DNA of 64,000 bases from Lachnospiraceae bacterium (lineage in GTDB: Bacteria; Bacillota; Clostridia; Lachnospirales; Lachnospiraceae): assembly GCA_022796475.1 (NCBI GenBank), contig JAAWIS010000005.1:17625-81624 (forward strand), read 5' to 3'. The position numbers and the translations under genes are program-made. Below are positions 43,953 to 51,401 of this stretch, in pieces. How positions within the stretch are numbered: position 1 is the first letter of the stretch; each line of letters starts with the position of its first letter. Under the pieces are notes generated by a model, which was not told the origin of the DNA, did not search any database, and saw only the letters and a list, made by a program, of their open reading frames with translations.

Positions 43953-43996
43953 CTAGTGTTCTGAGAAAAAAGTGAAAAGAAAGGGAGAAAACGGAT

Positions 43997-44188
43997 ATGT
44001 TAGATGGAAGAAAATTATATCGTTCTGAGCATGACAGAATGCTTTTTGGAGTTTGCGGAGGACTGGGAGAGTATCTGGGAGTTGATCCAACTTTGATCCG
44101 GCTGATTTGGGCGCTGTTTGCCTGTTCCGGAACTGGCGCTGTCGTTTACTTTATTGCGGCCATTATTATTCCGCTGCCTCCGGTATAA
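43997..44188 (+). CDS. PspC-domain membrane protein
   Basis: A 63-residue protein: 'KLYRSEHDRMLFGVCGGLGEYLGVDPTLIRLIWALF' is the PspC domain, followed by a membrane helix ending 'YFIAAIIIPLPP'. PspC proteins take part in phage-shock-type membrane stress responses. It ends the PadR operon, 44 bases after the DUF4097 gene, and starts behind AAAGGGAGAA. Confidence 0.9.
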   Translation: MLDGRKLYRSEHDRMLFGVCGGLGEYLGVDPTLIRLIWALFACSGTGAVVYFIAAIIIPLPPV

Positions 44189-44252
44189 GCACTGTGAAAT
44201 GGGGTATACTCCTTATGAACCGATTCGCTGATTTACAGAAACAGTGAATGGA

Positions 44253-44282
44253 CAGAAAACGGCCAGTAAGTTACCGTTTCTG
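44253..44282 (+). terminator. Weak hairpin after the PadR operon
   Basis: CAGAAAACGG pairs with CCGTTTCTG (one bulged A), followed by the T-rich 'TTAATATT'. A possible terminator for the operon, just before the SASP gene. Confidence 0.4.
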
Positions 44283-44311
44283 TTAATATTGGTAAAGGAG
44301 TGTATCAAAAT

Positions 44312-44533
44312 ATGCCGAAAAGCAAAAAAGATGTGAAGGATTCCTTTGATCCTGAAAACATGAAGCCGGAGGAAGTACTTAAATTTGAAATTGCCACAGA
44401 ACTTGGCCTTGCAGATAAAGTGATTTCCGGAGGCTGGAGAAGTCTGACAGCAAAGGAAAGCGGACGGATCGGAGGATTGATTACAAAAAAGAAAAAAGAA
44501 CTAAAAAAAGAATCTGACATAAAGATGAGCTGA
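44312..44533 (+). CDS. Small acid-soluble spore protein, alpha/beta type (divergent)
   Basis: A 73-residue protein. 'LKFEIATELGLADKV' fits the conserved SASP segment with the germination-protease cleavage site (E-IA-E form), and 'SLTAKESGRIGGLITKKKKE' fits the second DNA-binding helix (usual form LTxRxNGxVGGxMVKKM). These proteins coat spore DNA. The N-terminal Lys/Asp-rich extension and the SGGW between helices are not typical, so this is a divergent member. ATG 44312 has AAAGGAG 11 bases upstream; GTG 44300 overlaps that site. It supports a spore-forming host. Confidence 0.8.
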   Translation: MPKSKKDVKDSFDPENMKPEEVLKFEIATELGLADKVISGGWRSLTAKESGRIGGLITKKKKELKKESDIKMS

Positions 44534-44552
44534 CATGCTAAAAAGAGCGTTA

Positions 44553-44631
44553 CAGCAGGCCAACGTGCCGCACAATTTCTTTGAAAGGAAACGTCTGAAA
44601 GAAGGAATTTGTGGGGCGTTTTGGCCTGCTG
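44553..44631. repeat. 79-bp imperfect palindrome upstream of cbiG
   Basis: CAGCAGGCCAACGTGCCGC... on the left matches the reverse complement of ...GGGGCGTTTTGGCCTGCTG on the right: the outer 10-11 bp pair perfectly (CAGCAGGCCA), and pairing continues with small bulges through CACAATTTCTTT/GGAATTTGTG. It starts about 20 bases after the SASP stop and ends 23 bases before cbiG. It may be a terminator, an insertion-derived element or an RNA regulator. It lacks the B12-box of a cobalamin riboswitch. Confidence 0.55.
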
Positions 44632-44653
44632 CAGGCATAACAGGAGGAAAACG

Positions 44654-45799
44654 ATGGGGCAAAATACAGGATATCAGCTTGCTCTGATTTGTTTTACTGC
44701 CAAAGGAGCTGTTCTTTGCAGGGAGATTGCAGAAGCGCTGAAGCAAGATGGTTTCTGCTGCCAGGGATACATAAAAAGGAGCAAAACAGAAAAGGGAGGA
44801 AGTTCTGAAAAAGGAAATGCCGGGCAAACAGATGACGGTGAGTACTTTGGACTGGAGCCGGTAAAGGAGCCTTTGACAGAATGGGCCGGAAAACAATTTA
44901 AGCAGGCTGATGGATTGATTTTTATCGGAGCTGCCGGAATTGCAGTGCGGGCATCAGCAAGATGGATTCAGGACAAATTTCTGGATCCGGCTGTGGTGGT
45001 GGTGGATGAAAAAGGGCAGTTTGTCATTCCGATTCTGTCTGGTCACGTAGGCGGCGCCAACAAACTGGCACAGCGGATCAGCAGATATATTCATGGGATT
45101 CCAGTAATTACTACGGCAACAGATATCCAGGGGAAATTTTCGGTAGACATGTTTGCAAAGGAGCATAATCTGTTTCTTTCCGATCGGGAGTTGGCCAAAA
45201 AGGTTTCTGCAGATATTTTGGAAGGATGCGCTGTTGGATTTTTTTCCGATTTTCCTGTTACAGGCAGTATTCCCAAGGGCTGCATCCAAACTCCGGGATA
45301 CAGGCGCAAGATCGTAATATCGGTGAAAAATAAGGAAAAAAATGATTGGGAAGAAACCCTTTATTTAGTTCCCAGGATCGTAACCATTGGGATTGGCTGC
45401 AGAAGGGGGATTGAAAAGGAGAAATTAAGAGAACAAATCCTGTCCTGCCTGAGGGAGCAGGGGATTTTTATCCAGGCAGTGTGTCAGGCGGCTACGATTG
45501 ATCGGAAAATAAATGAAGAAGCATTAGATGAGCTGTGCCGGGAAATGGGATGGCCTCTTTTTGGCTTTTCAGTGAAAGAGTTAAAAAGCCTGGAAGGGAA
45601 ATTTTCCGATTCTGAATTTGTGGAGCAGACGGTAGGAGTGGGAAATGTATGCGAGCGGGCAGCAGTATTTGCAAGCAGGAATCAGGGCGGGACATTACTG
45701 CTGAAAAAGCAGGTGCTGGAAGGCGCTACATTGGCCTTGGCAGTTTCGGACTGGCAGTTGGATGTGGAAGCGAAAGGCCAGGGTGCCTGTGAACCGTAA
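44654..45799 (+). CDS. cbiG: Cobalt-precorrin 5A hydrolase CbiG
   Basis: A 381-residue protein of the anaerobic cobalamin route; it opens the ring-A lactone and releases the two-carbon fragment of cobalt-precorrin-5A. The central domain carries 'LIFIGAAGIAVRASARWIQDKF' and 'VIPILSGHVGGANKLAQRIS'. The C-terminal domain begins 'TIGIGCRRGIEKEKLREQI' and ends 'LLLKKQVLEGATLALA'. ATG 44654 follows GGAGG; the track start is 15 residues earlier without a site. First gene of the cobalamin cluster. Confidence 0.94.
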   Translation: MGQNTGYQLALICFTAKGAVLCREIAEALKQDGFCCQGYIKRSKTEKGGSSEKGNAGQTDDGEYFGLEPVKEPLTEWAGKQFKQADGLIFIGAAGIAVRASARWIQDKFLDPAVVVVDEKGQFVIPILSGHVGGANKLAQRISRYIHGIPVITTATDIQGKFSVDMFAKEHNLFLSDRELAKKVSADILEGCAVGFFSDFPVTGSIPKGCIQTPGYRRKIVISVKNKEKNDWEETLYLVPRIVTIGIGCRRGIEKEKLREQILSCLREQGIFIQAVCQAATIDRKINEEALDELCREMGWPLFGFSVKELKSLEGKFSDSEFVEQTVGVGNVCERAAVFASRNQGGTLLLKKQVLEGATLALAVSDWQLDVEAKGQGACEP

Positions 45800-45839
45800 C
45801 AGGCCAGGCCAAATCTCTTACAAAATATTAGTTTTTCTA

Positions 45840-45868
45840 TTCCATTCTGCTTAAAAATTCAGTATAAT
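45840..45868 (+). promoter_or_regulatory. Possible promoter before cbiD
   Basis: TTCCAT (45840-45845), 17 bases, TATAAT (45863-45868). The -10 is perfect, the -35 weak. It would transcribe a leader of about 90 bases with no recognisable B12 riboswitch. Confidence 0.45.
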
Positions 45869-45965
45869 AATCTCACCTGTCTTAGCGGATGAAAAAGGAA
45901 ATTGAAAAGAACAGAAGACAGAGGCTAAAAAGGCCAGGTACAGGCCCAAAGAAAGGAGAGGCTGC

Positions 45966-47264
45966 TTGGTTTTTAAGCAGCAGGAATATTTGGAAGGGCA
46001 ATATACATTAGAAAAACAAGATACATACGGAGAACAAAAAAATATGCGCTGCGGATATACCACAGGAACCTGCGGAGCAGCAGCAGCTTTTGCAGCGGCG
46101 GCCCTGCTGTTTGAGGAAGAGGAACTGGCTAAAGTCCAGGTAGAAACTCCAAAAGGGCTTTCATTTCAAATTGATATTGTACAGTCACAGTTAGAGGACG
46201 GTATGGCGTGCTGCGGAGTGATCAAAGATTCTGGAGATGATCCGGATGTTACAAATGGGGCATTGGTTTTCGTTTCTATTACCCAAAATCCGGAGCTGGC
46301 ATTCCAAAAAGAGGGGACAGACGAAAAAGCGGAAGAACACCTGGTAAAAAAAGAAGGATCTATGTCTGAAAACTGGTATACCTGCCAGCCGGAAGCAGAG
46401 GATGGGGAAAAACCAGAGTTTACCTTGTACTTAAAAGGCGGAAGGGGGATTGGAATCGTAACCCGGGAGGGGCTTAACTGCCCTGTGGGAATGTGGGCCA
46501 TTAATCCAGTTCCCCGGGAAATGATCTTTCAGCAGGTGGCGCTGGTATGCAGACGGTGCAAAATATCCGGACCAGTTTACATTACTATAGAAATTCCAGA
46601 GGGAGAGTCCCTGGCGGAAAAAACCATGAATCCTCAGCTTGGAATTATAGGAGGCCTGTCTGTCCTTGGTACAAGCGGTGTGGTGGAACCCATGAGCGAA
46701 CATGCTCTGCTTGAAACCATCCGGCTTGAAATCAGCCAGAAGGCGGCAGAGGGAATCCATAATCTTTTAGTAGTTCCGGGAAATTACGGGGCGGATTTTG
46801 TATCCCGGTATATGGGAATGTCCTTAGAGCATGGGATAAAATGCAGCAATTTTATAGGCAGCACAATTGACATGGCAGCAGAGGCTGGCATGGAAGGGCT
46901 TTTATTGGTGGGCCATGGCGGAAAGCTTTTAAAGCTTGCGGCCGGAGTAATGAATACCCATTCTTCCATAGCGGACTGCCGAATGGAATGTTTGGCCGCT
47001 TACGGAGCCGCACAGGGAGCTTCTATGGAGATGGTTCAAAAGATTCTTGCCTGTGTTACAGTAGAGGAAGCCTTTCAGATTTTAGAAGAAAGCAGCCTTT
47101 TGGATTCGGTGATGGAAATGGTAATGGAACGGATTTCTGCCCACTTAAAGCGTCGGGCAGGAAGCAGCCTTTTAATAGAAGCTGTGCTGTTTACGAATGA
47201 AAGGGGAATTCTGGGAACTACACCAGGCGCCATTGCACTTCTTGGAAAGTTAGCAGGCGGATGA
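45966..47264 (+). CDS. cbiD: Cobalt-precorrin-5B (C1)-methyltransferase CbiD
   Basis: A 432-residue enzyme that methylates C1 of the corrin ring, a marker of the anaerobic pathway. 'MRCGYTTGTCGAAAAFAAAALL' is the family hallmark. 'GGRGIGIVTREGL', 'INPVPREMI', 'LGIIGGLSVLGTSGVVEPMS' and 'SNFIGSTIDMA..AGMEGLLLVGHGGKLLKLAAGVMNTHS' follow. TTG 45966 has AAAGGAG six bases upstream and gives a 26-residue leader before the motif, as in some relatives. ATG 46044 is the alternative start. A Glu/Lys-rich insertion lies at about 118-150. Confidence 0.93.
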   Translation: MVFKQQEYLEGQYTLEKQDTYGEQKNMRCGYTTGTCGAAAAFAAAALLFEEEELAKVQVETPKGLSFQIDIVQSQLEDGMACCGVIKDSGDDPDVTNGALVFVSITQNPELAFQKEGTDEKAEEHLVKKEGSMSENWYTCQPEAEDGEKPEFTLYLKGGRGIGIVTREGLNCPVGMWAINPVPREMIFQQVALVCRRCKISGPVYITIEIPEGESLAEKTMNPQLGIIGGLSVLGTSGVVEPMSEHALLETIRLEISQKAAEGIHNLLVVPGNYGADFVSRYMGMSLEHGIKCSNFIGSTIDMAAEAGMEGLLLVGHGGKLLKLAAGVMNTHSSIADCRMECLAAYGAAQGASMEMVQKILACVTVEEAFQILEESSLLDSVMEMVMERISAHLKRRAGSSLLIEAVLFTNERGILGTTPGAIALLGKLAGG

Positions 47265-47292
47265 ATCGACAGAAGGAAATGGTGACGAAGAG

Positions 47293-47985
47293 ATGAAAAA
47301 TGGAAGGATTTACGGCGTCAGTGTAGGTCCGGGAAACCCGGAGCTGATGACGCTTTTGGCAGTCCGTGTAATCAGAGAAGCAGATATCATTGCCCTGCCT
47401 CATGAAGAAAAGGAAAAATGTGTGGCATATCAAATTGCCAGACAGGTTTTGCCGGAAATTGAGCAGAAAGCCAGCCTTCTGATTCCGATGCCGATGACCA
47501 AGGATCCTGTCCAGTTGGAAAAAAGCCACAGAAAAGGAGCGGACAGGATTCTGGAATGCTTAAAGCAGGGGAAAAATGTGGCGCTGTTAACCTTAGGAGA
47601 TGTTTCTGTGTATTCCACATGCTGGTATCTGTATCGATTAGTAAAAGAAGCGGGAGCACAGGGAGAATTAGTAAGCGGCGTACCTTCTTTCTGCGCGGCA
47701 GCGGCCAGGCTGGATCGGGCACTGGTAAGCGGAAGCAAAGAGCTTCATATTCTGCCTGCATCTTACCAGATTGGGGAGGGATTAGAGCTTTCAGGGGTTA
47801 AGGTGCTGATGAAGCCTGGAAAGCAGATCCCTTCTTTAAAGCAGGAATTATTAAACAAGGGAGTTTCCGTATGTGGCATACAGCGATGCGGGATGGATGG
47901 GGAGCAGATTTACCGGTCTGCAGAGGAAATTCGGGAAGATGCAGGCTACTATTCCCTTTTTATTGTGGATGAGAAAGAACACTAG
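47293..47985 (+). CDS. cbiL: Cobalt-factor II C20-methyltransferase CbiL
   Basis: A 230-residue tetrapyrrole methylase. 'IYGVSVGPGNPELMTLLAVRVIREADII' (SAM-binding start), 'VALLTLGDVSVYSTCWYLYRLV' and 'LVSGVPSFCAAAARLDRALV' are specific for the C20 enzymes CobI/CbiL. It uses SAM to methylate cobalt-factor II or precorrin-2. It starts 28 bases after cbiD behind GACGAAGAG. A palindromic repeat begins exactly at its stop codon. Confidence 0.92.
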   Translation: MKNGRIYGVSVGPGNPELMTLLAVRVIREADIIALPHEEKEKCVAYQIARQVLPEIEQKASLLIPMPMTKDPVQLEKSHRKGADRILECLKQGKNVALLTLGDVSVYSTCWYLYRLVKEAGAQGELVSGVPSFCAAAARLDRALVSGSKELHILPASYQIGEGLELSGVKVLMKPGKQIPSLKQELLNKGVSVCGIQRCGMDGEQIYRSAEEIREDAGYYSLFIVDEKEH

Positions 47986-48143
47986 TGTGCTGTCTGTATT
48001 CTATCTGGTGAAACTCCGAAGAATAAATTTTCATCAGCAAGGCGGAGAAGGGAGGCGATGCGGTGGCATCGTTGACTGCCGACAACGCAGTCTGATGGAA
48101 ATTCAGGCAAGAAGGTTTAGCTGAATATAATGCAGACAGTACA
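47986..48143. repeat. 158-bp structured palindromic intergenic repeat
   Basis: Ends TGTGCTGTCTG (47986-47996) and CAGACAGTACA (48133-48143) pair with one G-T. Inner arms TTTTCATCAG and CTGATGGAAA pair around a small hairpin (GCGATGCGGTGGCATCGT). The core TGGAAATTCAGGCAAG (48096-48111) is shared with 38179 and 51338. Relative to the 51301 copy, both end arms changed together (CTGACAC/GTGTCAG versus CTGTCTG/CAGACAG), so pairing is conserved. Confidence 0.7.
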
Positions 48144-48164
48144 TTAAGTTGGAAAGGAACAGAT

Positions 48165-48950
48165 ATGGTATATATTGTAGGTGCGGGGCCAGGGGCAGAG
48201 GATTTAATAACAGTAAGGGGATTACGGCTTTTGCAGCAGGCGGATCTTGTGATATACGCCGGTTCTTTGGTAAATCCGGATCTTCTGAAAGAAACCAGGA
48301 AGGGATGCCGGATTGTAAACAGTGCCAGTATGACTCTGGAAGAAGTAATGGAGGAAATTCGGCATGGTGAGGAAGCAGGATTTACTACAGTACGTCTTCA
48401 TACAGGCGACCCCTGCCTTTACGGAGCCATCAGAGAACAGATGGACCAGATGGATTCTATGGAGATTCCCTATGAAATCTGTCCCGGCGTCAGCTCCTTC
48501 TGCGGAGCAGCGGCTGCCTTGGAAATGGAGTACACCCTTCCGGGGATTTCACAAAGTGTAGTGATTACACGGATGGAGGGAAGAACCAAGGTTCCGGAAA
48601 GAGAAAGCATCCGCCAATTTGCTGCCCATAAAGCCACAATGGCTATTTTTTTAAGCGCCGGAATGTTAAAGGAATTGGAAGGAGAGCTGCTGGCAGGCGG
48701 CTATACCAGCAATACCCCGGCAGCTATTGTTTATAAAGCAACCTGGCCGGAAGAAAGGATCCTTCGGTGCAGGCTGGGGGAACTTTATGAAACTGGCAGC
48801 CGGGAGAGGATTCGGAAAACAGCATTGATTATTGTGGGGGATGCTGTAGACCAGAAAGGGTATCAGCGTTCCAAGCTGTATCATCCTCAGTTTGAAACCG
48901 GATTCCGGAAAAAGCAGGAATCACGGGAGATGGCGCAAAAGGCAGACTAA
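48165..48950 (+). CDS. cbiF: Cobalt-precorrin-4 C11-methyltransferase CbiF
   Basis: A 261-residue tetrapyrrole methylase. 'MVYIVGAGPGAEDLITVRGLRLLQQADLVIYAGSLV' and 'VRLHTGDPCLYGAIREQMDQM' are typical of CobM/CbiF, with 'EICPGVSSFCGAAAALEMEYTLPGISQSVVITRMEGRT' following. It adds the C11 methyl group using SAM. GGAAAGGAAC precedes the ATG. It is separated from cbiL by the palindromic repeat and lies 44 bases before cbiH. Confidence 0.94.
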   Translation: MVYIVGAGPGAEDLITVRGLRLLQQADLVIYAGSLVNPDLLKETRKGCRIVNSASMTLEEVMEEIRHGEEAGFTTVRLHTGDPCLYGAIREQMDQMDSMEIPYEICPGVSSFCGAAAALEMEYTLPGISQSVVITRMEGRTKVPERESIRQFAAHKATMAIFLSAGMLKELEGELLAGGYTSNTPAAIVYKATWPEERILRCRLGELYETGSRERIRKTALIIVGDAVDQKGYQRSKLYHPQFETGFRKKQESREMAQKAD

Positions 48951-48994
48951 AAACAAAGCGCTGCTGCAGCGTATAAGAAGAAAGGAAGTACAAG

Positions 48995-49723
48995 ATGACA
49001 GAGCTGCTGATTGTTGGGATAGGACCTGGATCTTATGAAAAAATGACGGTGGAGGCGGTAAAGGCCCTGGAACAGTGTCAAGTTATTGTAGGGTATACCG
49101 TTTACGCCCAACTGGTGCAGGAATATTTCCCGGATAAAGAGTATCTTACCACACCTATGAAACAGGAGGTGAAGCGGTGCCGGATAGCTTTAGAGAAGGC
49201 TGCAAATGGCCAAAGCACAGCATTAGTCTGCAGCGGCGACAGTGGTGTTTACGGAATGGCAGGATTGGCGCTGGAGCTGCTTTTTGAATTCCCTGAAGTG
49301 AAGGTAAGGGTAATACCGGGAGTAACCGCAGCATTGGCAGGAGGGGCAGTTTTAGGGGCGCCTCTTACCCATGATTTTGCGGTAATCAGCTTAAGCGACC
49401 TTTTGACGCCTTTTGAAACTATTCAGGCAAGGGTCAGGGCTGCCGCGTCAGTGGATTTTGCGATCTGCATTTATAATCCTTCCAGCCAAAAAAGGAAGGG
49501 ATATCTGAAAATGGCTTGCGAGATTGTGATGGAATACCAGTCAAAGGATACTGTGTGCGGTATCGTTTCCAATATCGGGCGCAAAGGGCAGGCGATGGAA
49601 ATCTTAAGCCTTGGAGAGCTGGCGGAAAAAGAAACGGATATGTTTACTACAGTGTTTATCGGAAATTCCAGAACGAAGCAAACAGGCGGCTATATGGTAA
49701 CGCCAAGGGGATATTCGTTTTAA
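48995..49723 (+). CDS. cbiH: Cobalt-precorrin-3 C17-methyltransferase CbiH
   Basis: A 242-residue methylase of the CobJ/CbiH class that causes ring contraction with C17 methylation. 'LLIVGIGPGSYEKMTVEAVKALEQCQVIVGYTVY', 'ALVCSGDSGVYGMAGLALELL', 'VIPGVTAALAGGAVLGAPLTHDFAVISLSDLLTPFETI' and 'CIYNPSSQKRKGYL' are diagnostic. AAAGGAAG precedes the ATG at good spacing. Confidence 0.94.
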   Translation: MTELLIVGIGPGSYEKMTVEAVKALEQCQVIVGYTVYAQLVQEYFPDKEYLTTPMKQEVKRCRIALEKAANGQSTALVCSGDSGVYGMAGLALELLFEFPEVKVRVIPGVTAALAGGAVLGAPLTHDFAVISLSDLLTPFETIQARVRAAASVDFAICIYNPSSQKRKGYLKMACEIVMEYQSKDTVCGIVSNIGRKGQAMEILSLGELAEKETDMFTTVFIGNSRTKQTGGYMVTPRGYSF

Positions 49724-49764
49724 GAAAGTGAAAAGTTTCAGCTTTTTAGAAAATGGAGGAAAAC

Positions 49765-51300
49765 GTGAAGTCAGGAAAACTGGGAATTTTCGGTGGGACA
49801 TCAGAGGGCAGGCTATTGGCAGAGCTTTGCAGGGAACAGGAAATACCGGCTGTAATTTCTGTGGCAACCTTTTATGGGGAACAGTTATTGGAAGAAGGAG
49901 ATAATTTGTTGGTCTGTACAGGCAGAATGAATAGGGAAGAGATGTGTCAATGGATGGAAGCAAATGGGATTGCAGAAGTGATTGATGCCACCCATCCTTT
50001 TGCAAAGCTGGCGTCTGAGAATATCAGGCAGGCATGCAGGCAGCAGGGAATTTCGTATCATCGTCTTGTGCGGGATAAGGGGCGAAAAACCATTGACCGA
50101 AAAAACAGGAGCATAAAAGAGTCTGATATTTCCTGGGTTCAGTCAGTGGAAGAGGCGGCCTTATTTTTAAATGAGGAATTGTCACGATATCCAAAACGAA
50201 AGGCACTTCTTACGACGGGAAGTAAGGAGCTTTTTTATTTTGCAGGAATTGCCAAGGGGGAGGGAAGGATCTATGCCCGGGTTCTGCCTTCCGCAGACGG
50301 AATTTTGGCATGTCAGAATGCGGGGATTTCAGGGAAACAGATTTTGGCGCTTCAGGGCCCATTCTCCTATGAACTAAACCGTGCAATCCTTCAGGATACA
50401 GGTGTTTCCTATTTGGTAACCAAAGAATCGGGGGAAGCGGGAGGATTTTCAGAAAAGCTTAAGGCGGCTGTGAGCTTAGGCTGTCATGTGATTGCAGTGG
50501 GAAGGCCAGAGGAGGAGCAGGGGGAAAGTTTTCAGGAAATCAGGAATTGGCTGCTGGGAATCCGCCGGGATTGTTTGATGCAAGATGAGAATCTGGTTAA
50601 AAAAAATCTGGCCATCCGGAAGGTTTCCTTAGTGGGAATTGGGATGGGAAATCCAGAACAGATGACATTAGAAGGGATTCAGGCAGTTCTTAAAAGTGAC
50701 GGGATACTTGGGGCTTCCCGGATGGTGGAAAGCGGAAAAAATATATGGAAATGGCTAAAACAGACAGGATGGATAACGGCAGGGGAATGGGATAAAGATA
50801 TCTGTACTGCTTATGCCCCGGAAAAAATGCTTTCCTGGCTGGACTGCCATCCTGATATCAAAAACCCTGTGATCTTATATTCTGGTGATGTAGGGTTCTA
50901 CAGCGGAGCAGCGGCCCTCCTGCAAAAAATCCAAAAAGAAAACAGGCCTTATACCTGCAGATTGATACCAGGGATATCTTCTTTAGCTTATTTTGGAGGG
51001 CGGTTAGGGAGAAGCTGGGAGCATGTTAAGACAGTTAGCCTTCATGGAAGGAAGCTGGAGGATACAGAGGAAGAAGAATGGAGCTTCCAGGATAAAAGAG
51101 AGCGTTTTCTCCTTTTGGATGGAACCAAAAAGCTTTATGAAGTGTGCAGAATACTGAAGGAACAGGGCCAGGCTCAGGCCAGGATTTGGATTGGGGAACG
51201 GCTGTCATACGAAGATGAGAGGATTTTTTGCGGAACGCCGGATCAGCTTTTAAAGGCAGAGATTGATTCTCTTTCTGTAGCATGGATTATTCCAAATTAG
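49765..51300 (+). CDS. Fused cobalt-precorrin-6A reductase / C5-methyltransferase (CbiJ-CbiE)
   Basis: A 511-residue two-enzyme protein. Residues 1-265 are CbiJ/CobK: 'LGIFGGTSEGRLLAELC', 'DATHPFAKLASENIRQAC' and 'ALQGPFSYELNRAIL'. From about 285 to 480 it is a CbiE methylase: 'VSLVGIGMGNPEQMTLEGIQAV', 'VILYSGDVGFYSGAAALLQK' and 'IPGISSLAYFGGRLG'. The two steps are separated by few reactions in the pathway, so fusion may aid channelling. The partner decarboxylating half, CbiT, is encoded separately at 52619. GTG 49765 is chosen because GGAGG lies just before it; the track ATG at 49753 lies upstream of that site. Confidence 0.88.
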   Translation: MKSGKLGIFGGTSEGRLLAELCREQEIPAVISVATFYGEQLLEEGDNLLVCTGRMNREEMCQWMEANGIAEVIDATHPFAKLASENIRQACRQQGISYHRLVRDKGRKTIDRKNRSIKESDISWVQSVEEAALFLNEELSRYPKRKALLTTGSKELFYFAGIAKGEGRIYARVLPSADGILACQNAGISGKQILALQGPFSYELNRAILQDTGVSYLVTKESGEAGGFSEKLKAAVSLGCHVIAVGRPEEEQGESFQEIRNWLLGIRRDCLMQDENLVKKNLAIRKVSLVGIGMGNPEQMTLEGIQAVLKSDGILGASRMVESGKNIWKWLKQTGWITAGEWDKDICTAYAPEKMLSWLDCHPDIKNPVILYSGDVGFYSGAAALLQKIQKENRPYTCRLIPGISSLAYFGGRLGRSWEHVKTVSLHGRKLEDTEEEEWSFQDKRERFLLLDGTKKLYEVCRILKEQGQAQARIWIGERLSYEDERIFCGTPDQLLKAEIDSLSVAWIIPN

Positions 51301-51384
51301 TGTGCTGACACATTTATTTTCTGCCAAATGATGCAGACGGAAATTCAGGCAAGCCGTTTGGCAAAATGTAAACGTGTCAGCACA
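51301..51384. repeat. 84-bp palindromic intergenic repeat (best copy)
   Basis: It begins at the base after the cbiJ-cbiE TAG stop. TGTGCTGACAC (51301-51311) and GTGTCAGCACA (51374-51384) pair perfectly. Pairing resumes further in with TGCCAAA (51322-51328) and TTTGGCA (51357-51363). The loop holds the shared core GGAAATTCAGGCAAG. It lies between the convergent cbiJ-cbiE and map genes and may act as a bidirectional transcript end, although it lacks a T-run. Confidence 0.75.
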
Positions 51385-51401
51385 TTCGTATCGCTTTGCT
51401 G

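Noticed and set aside
44534-44653. Cobalamin riboswitch before cbiG
   Set aside because: No B12 box or GCCACTG element; only a large palindrome is seen.
47873-48124. 83-codon ORF covering the repeat after cbiL
   Set aside because: Overlaps cbiL in another frame and continues through the palindromic repeat; no ribosome site.
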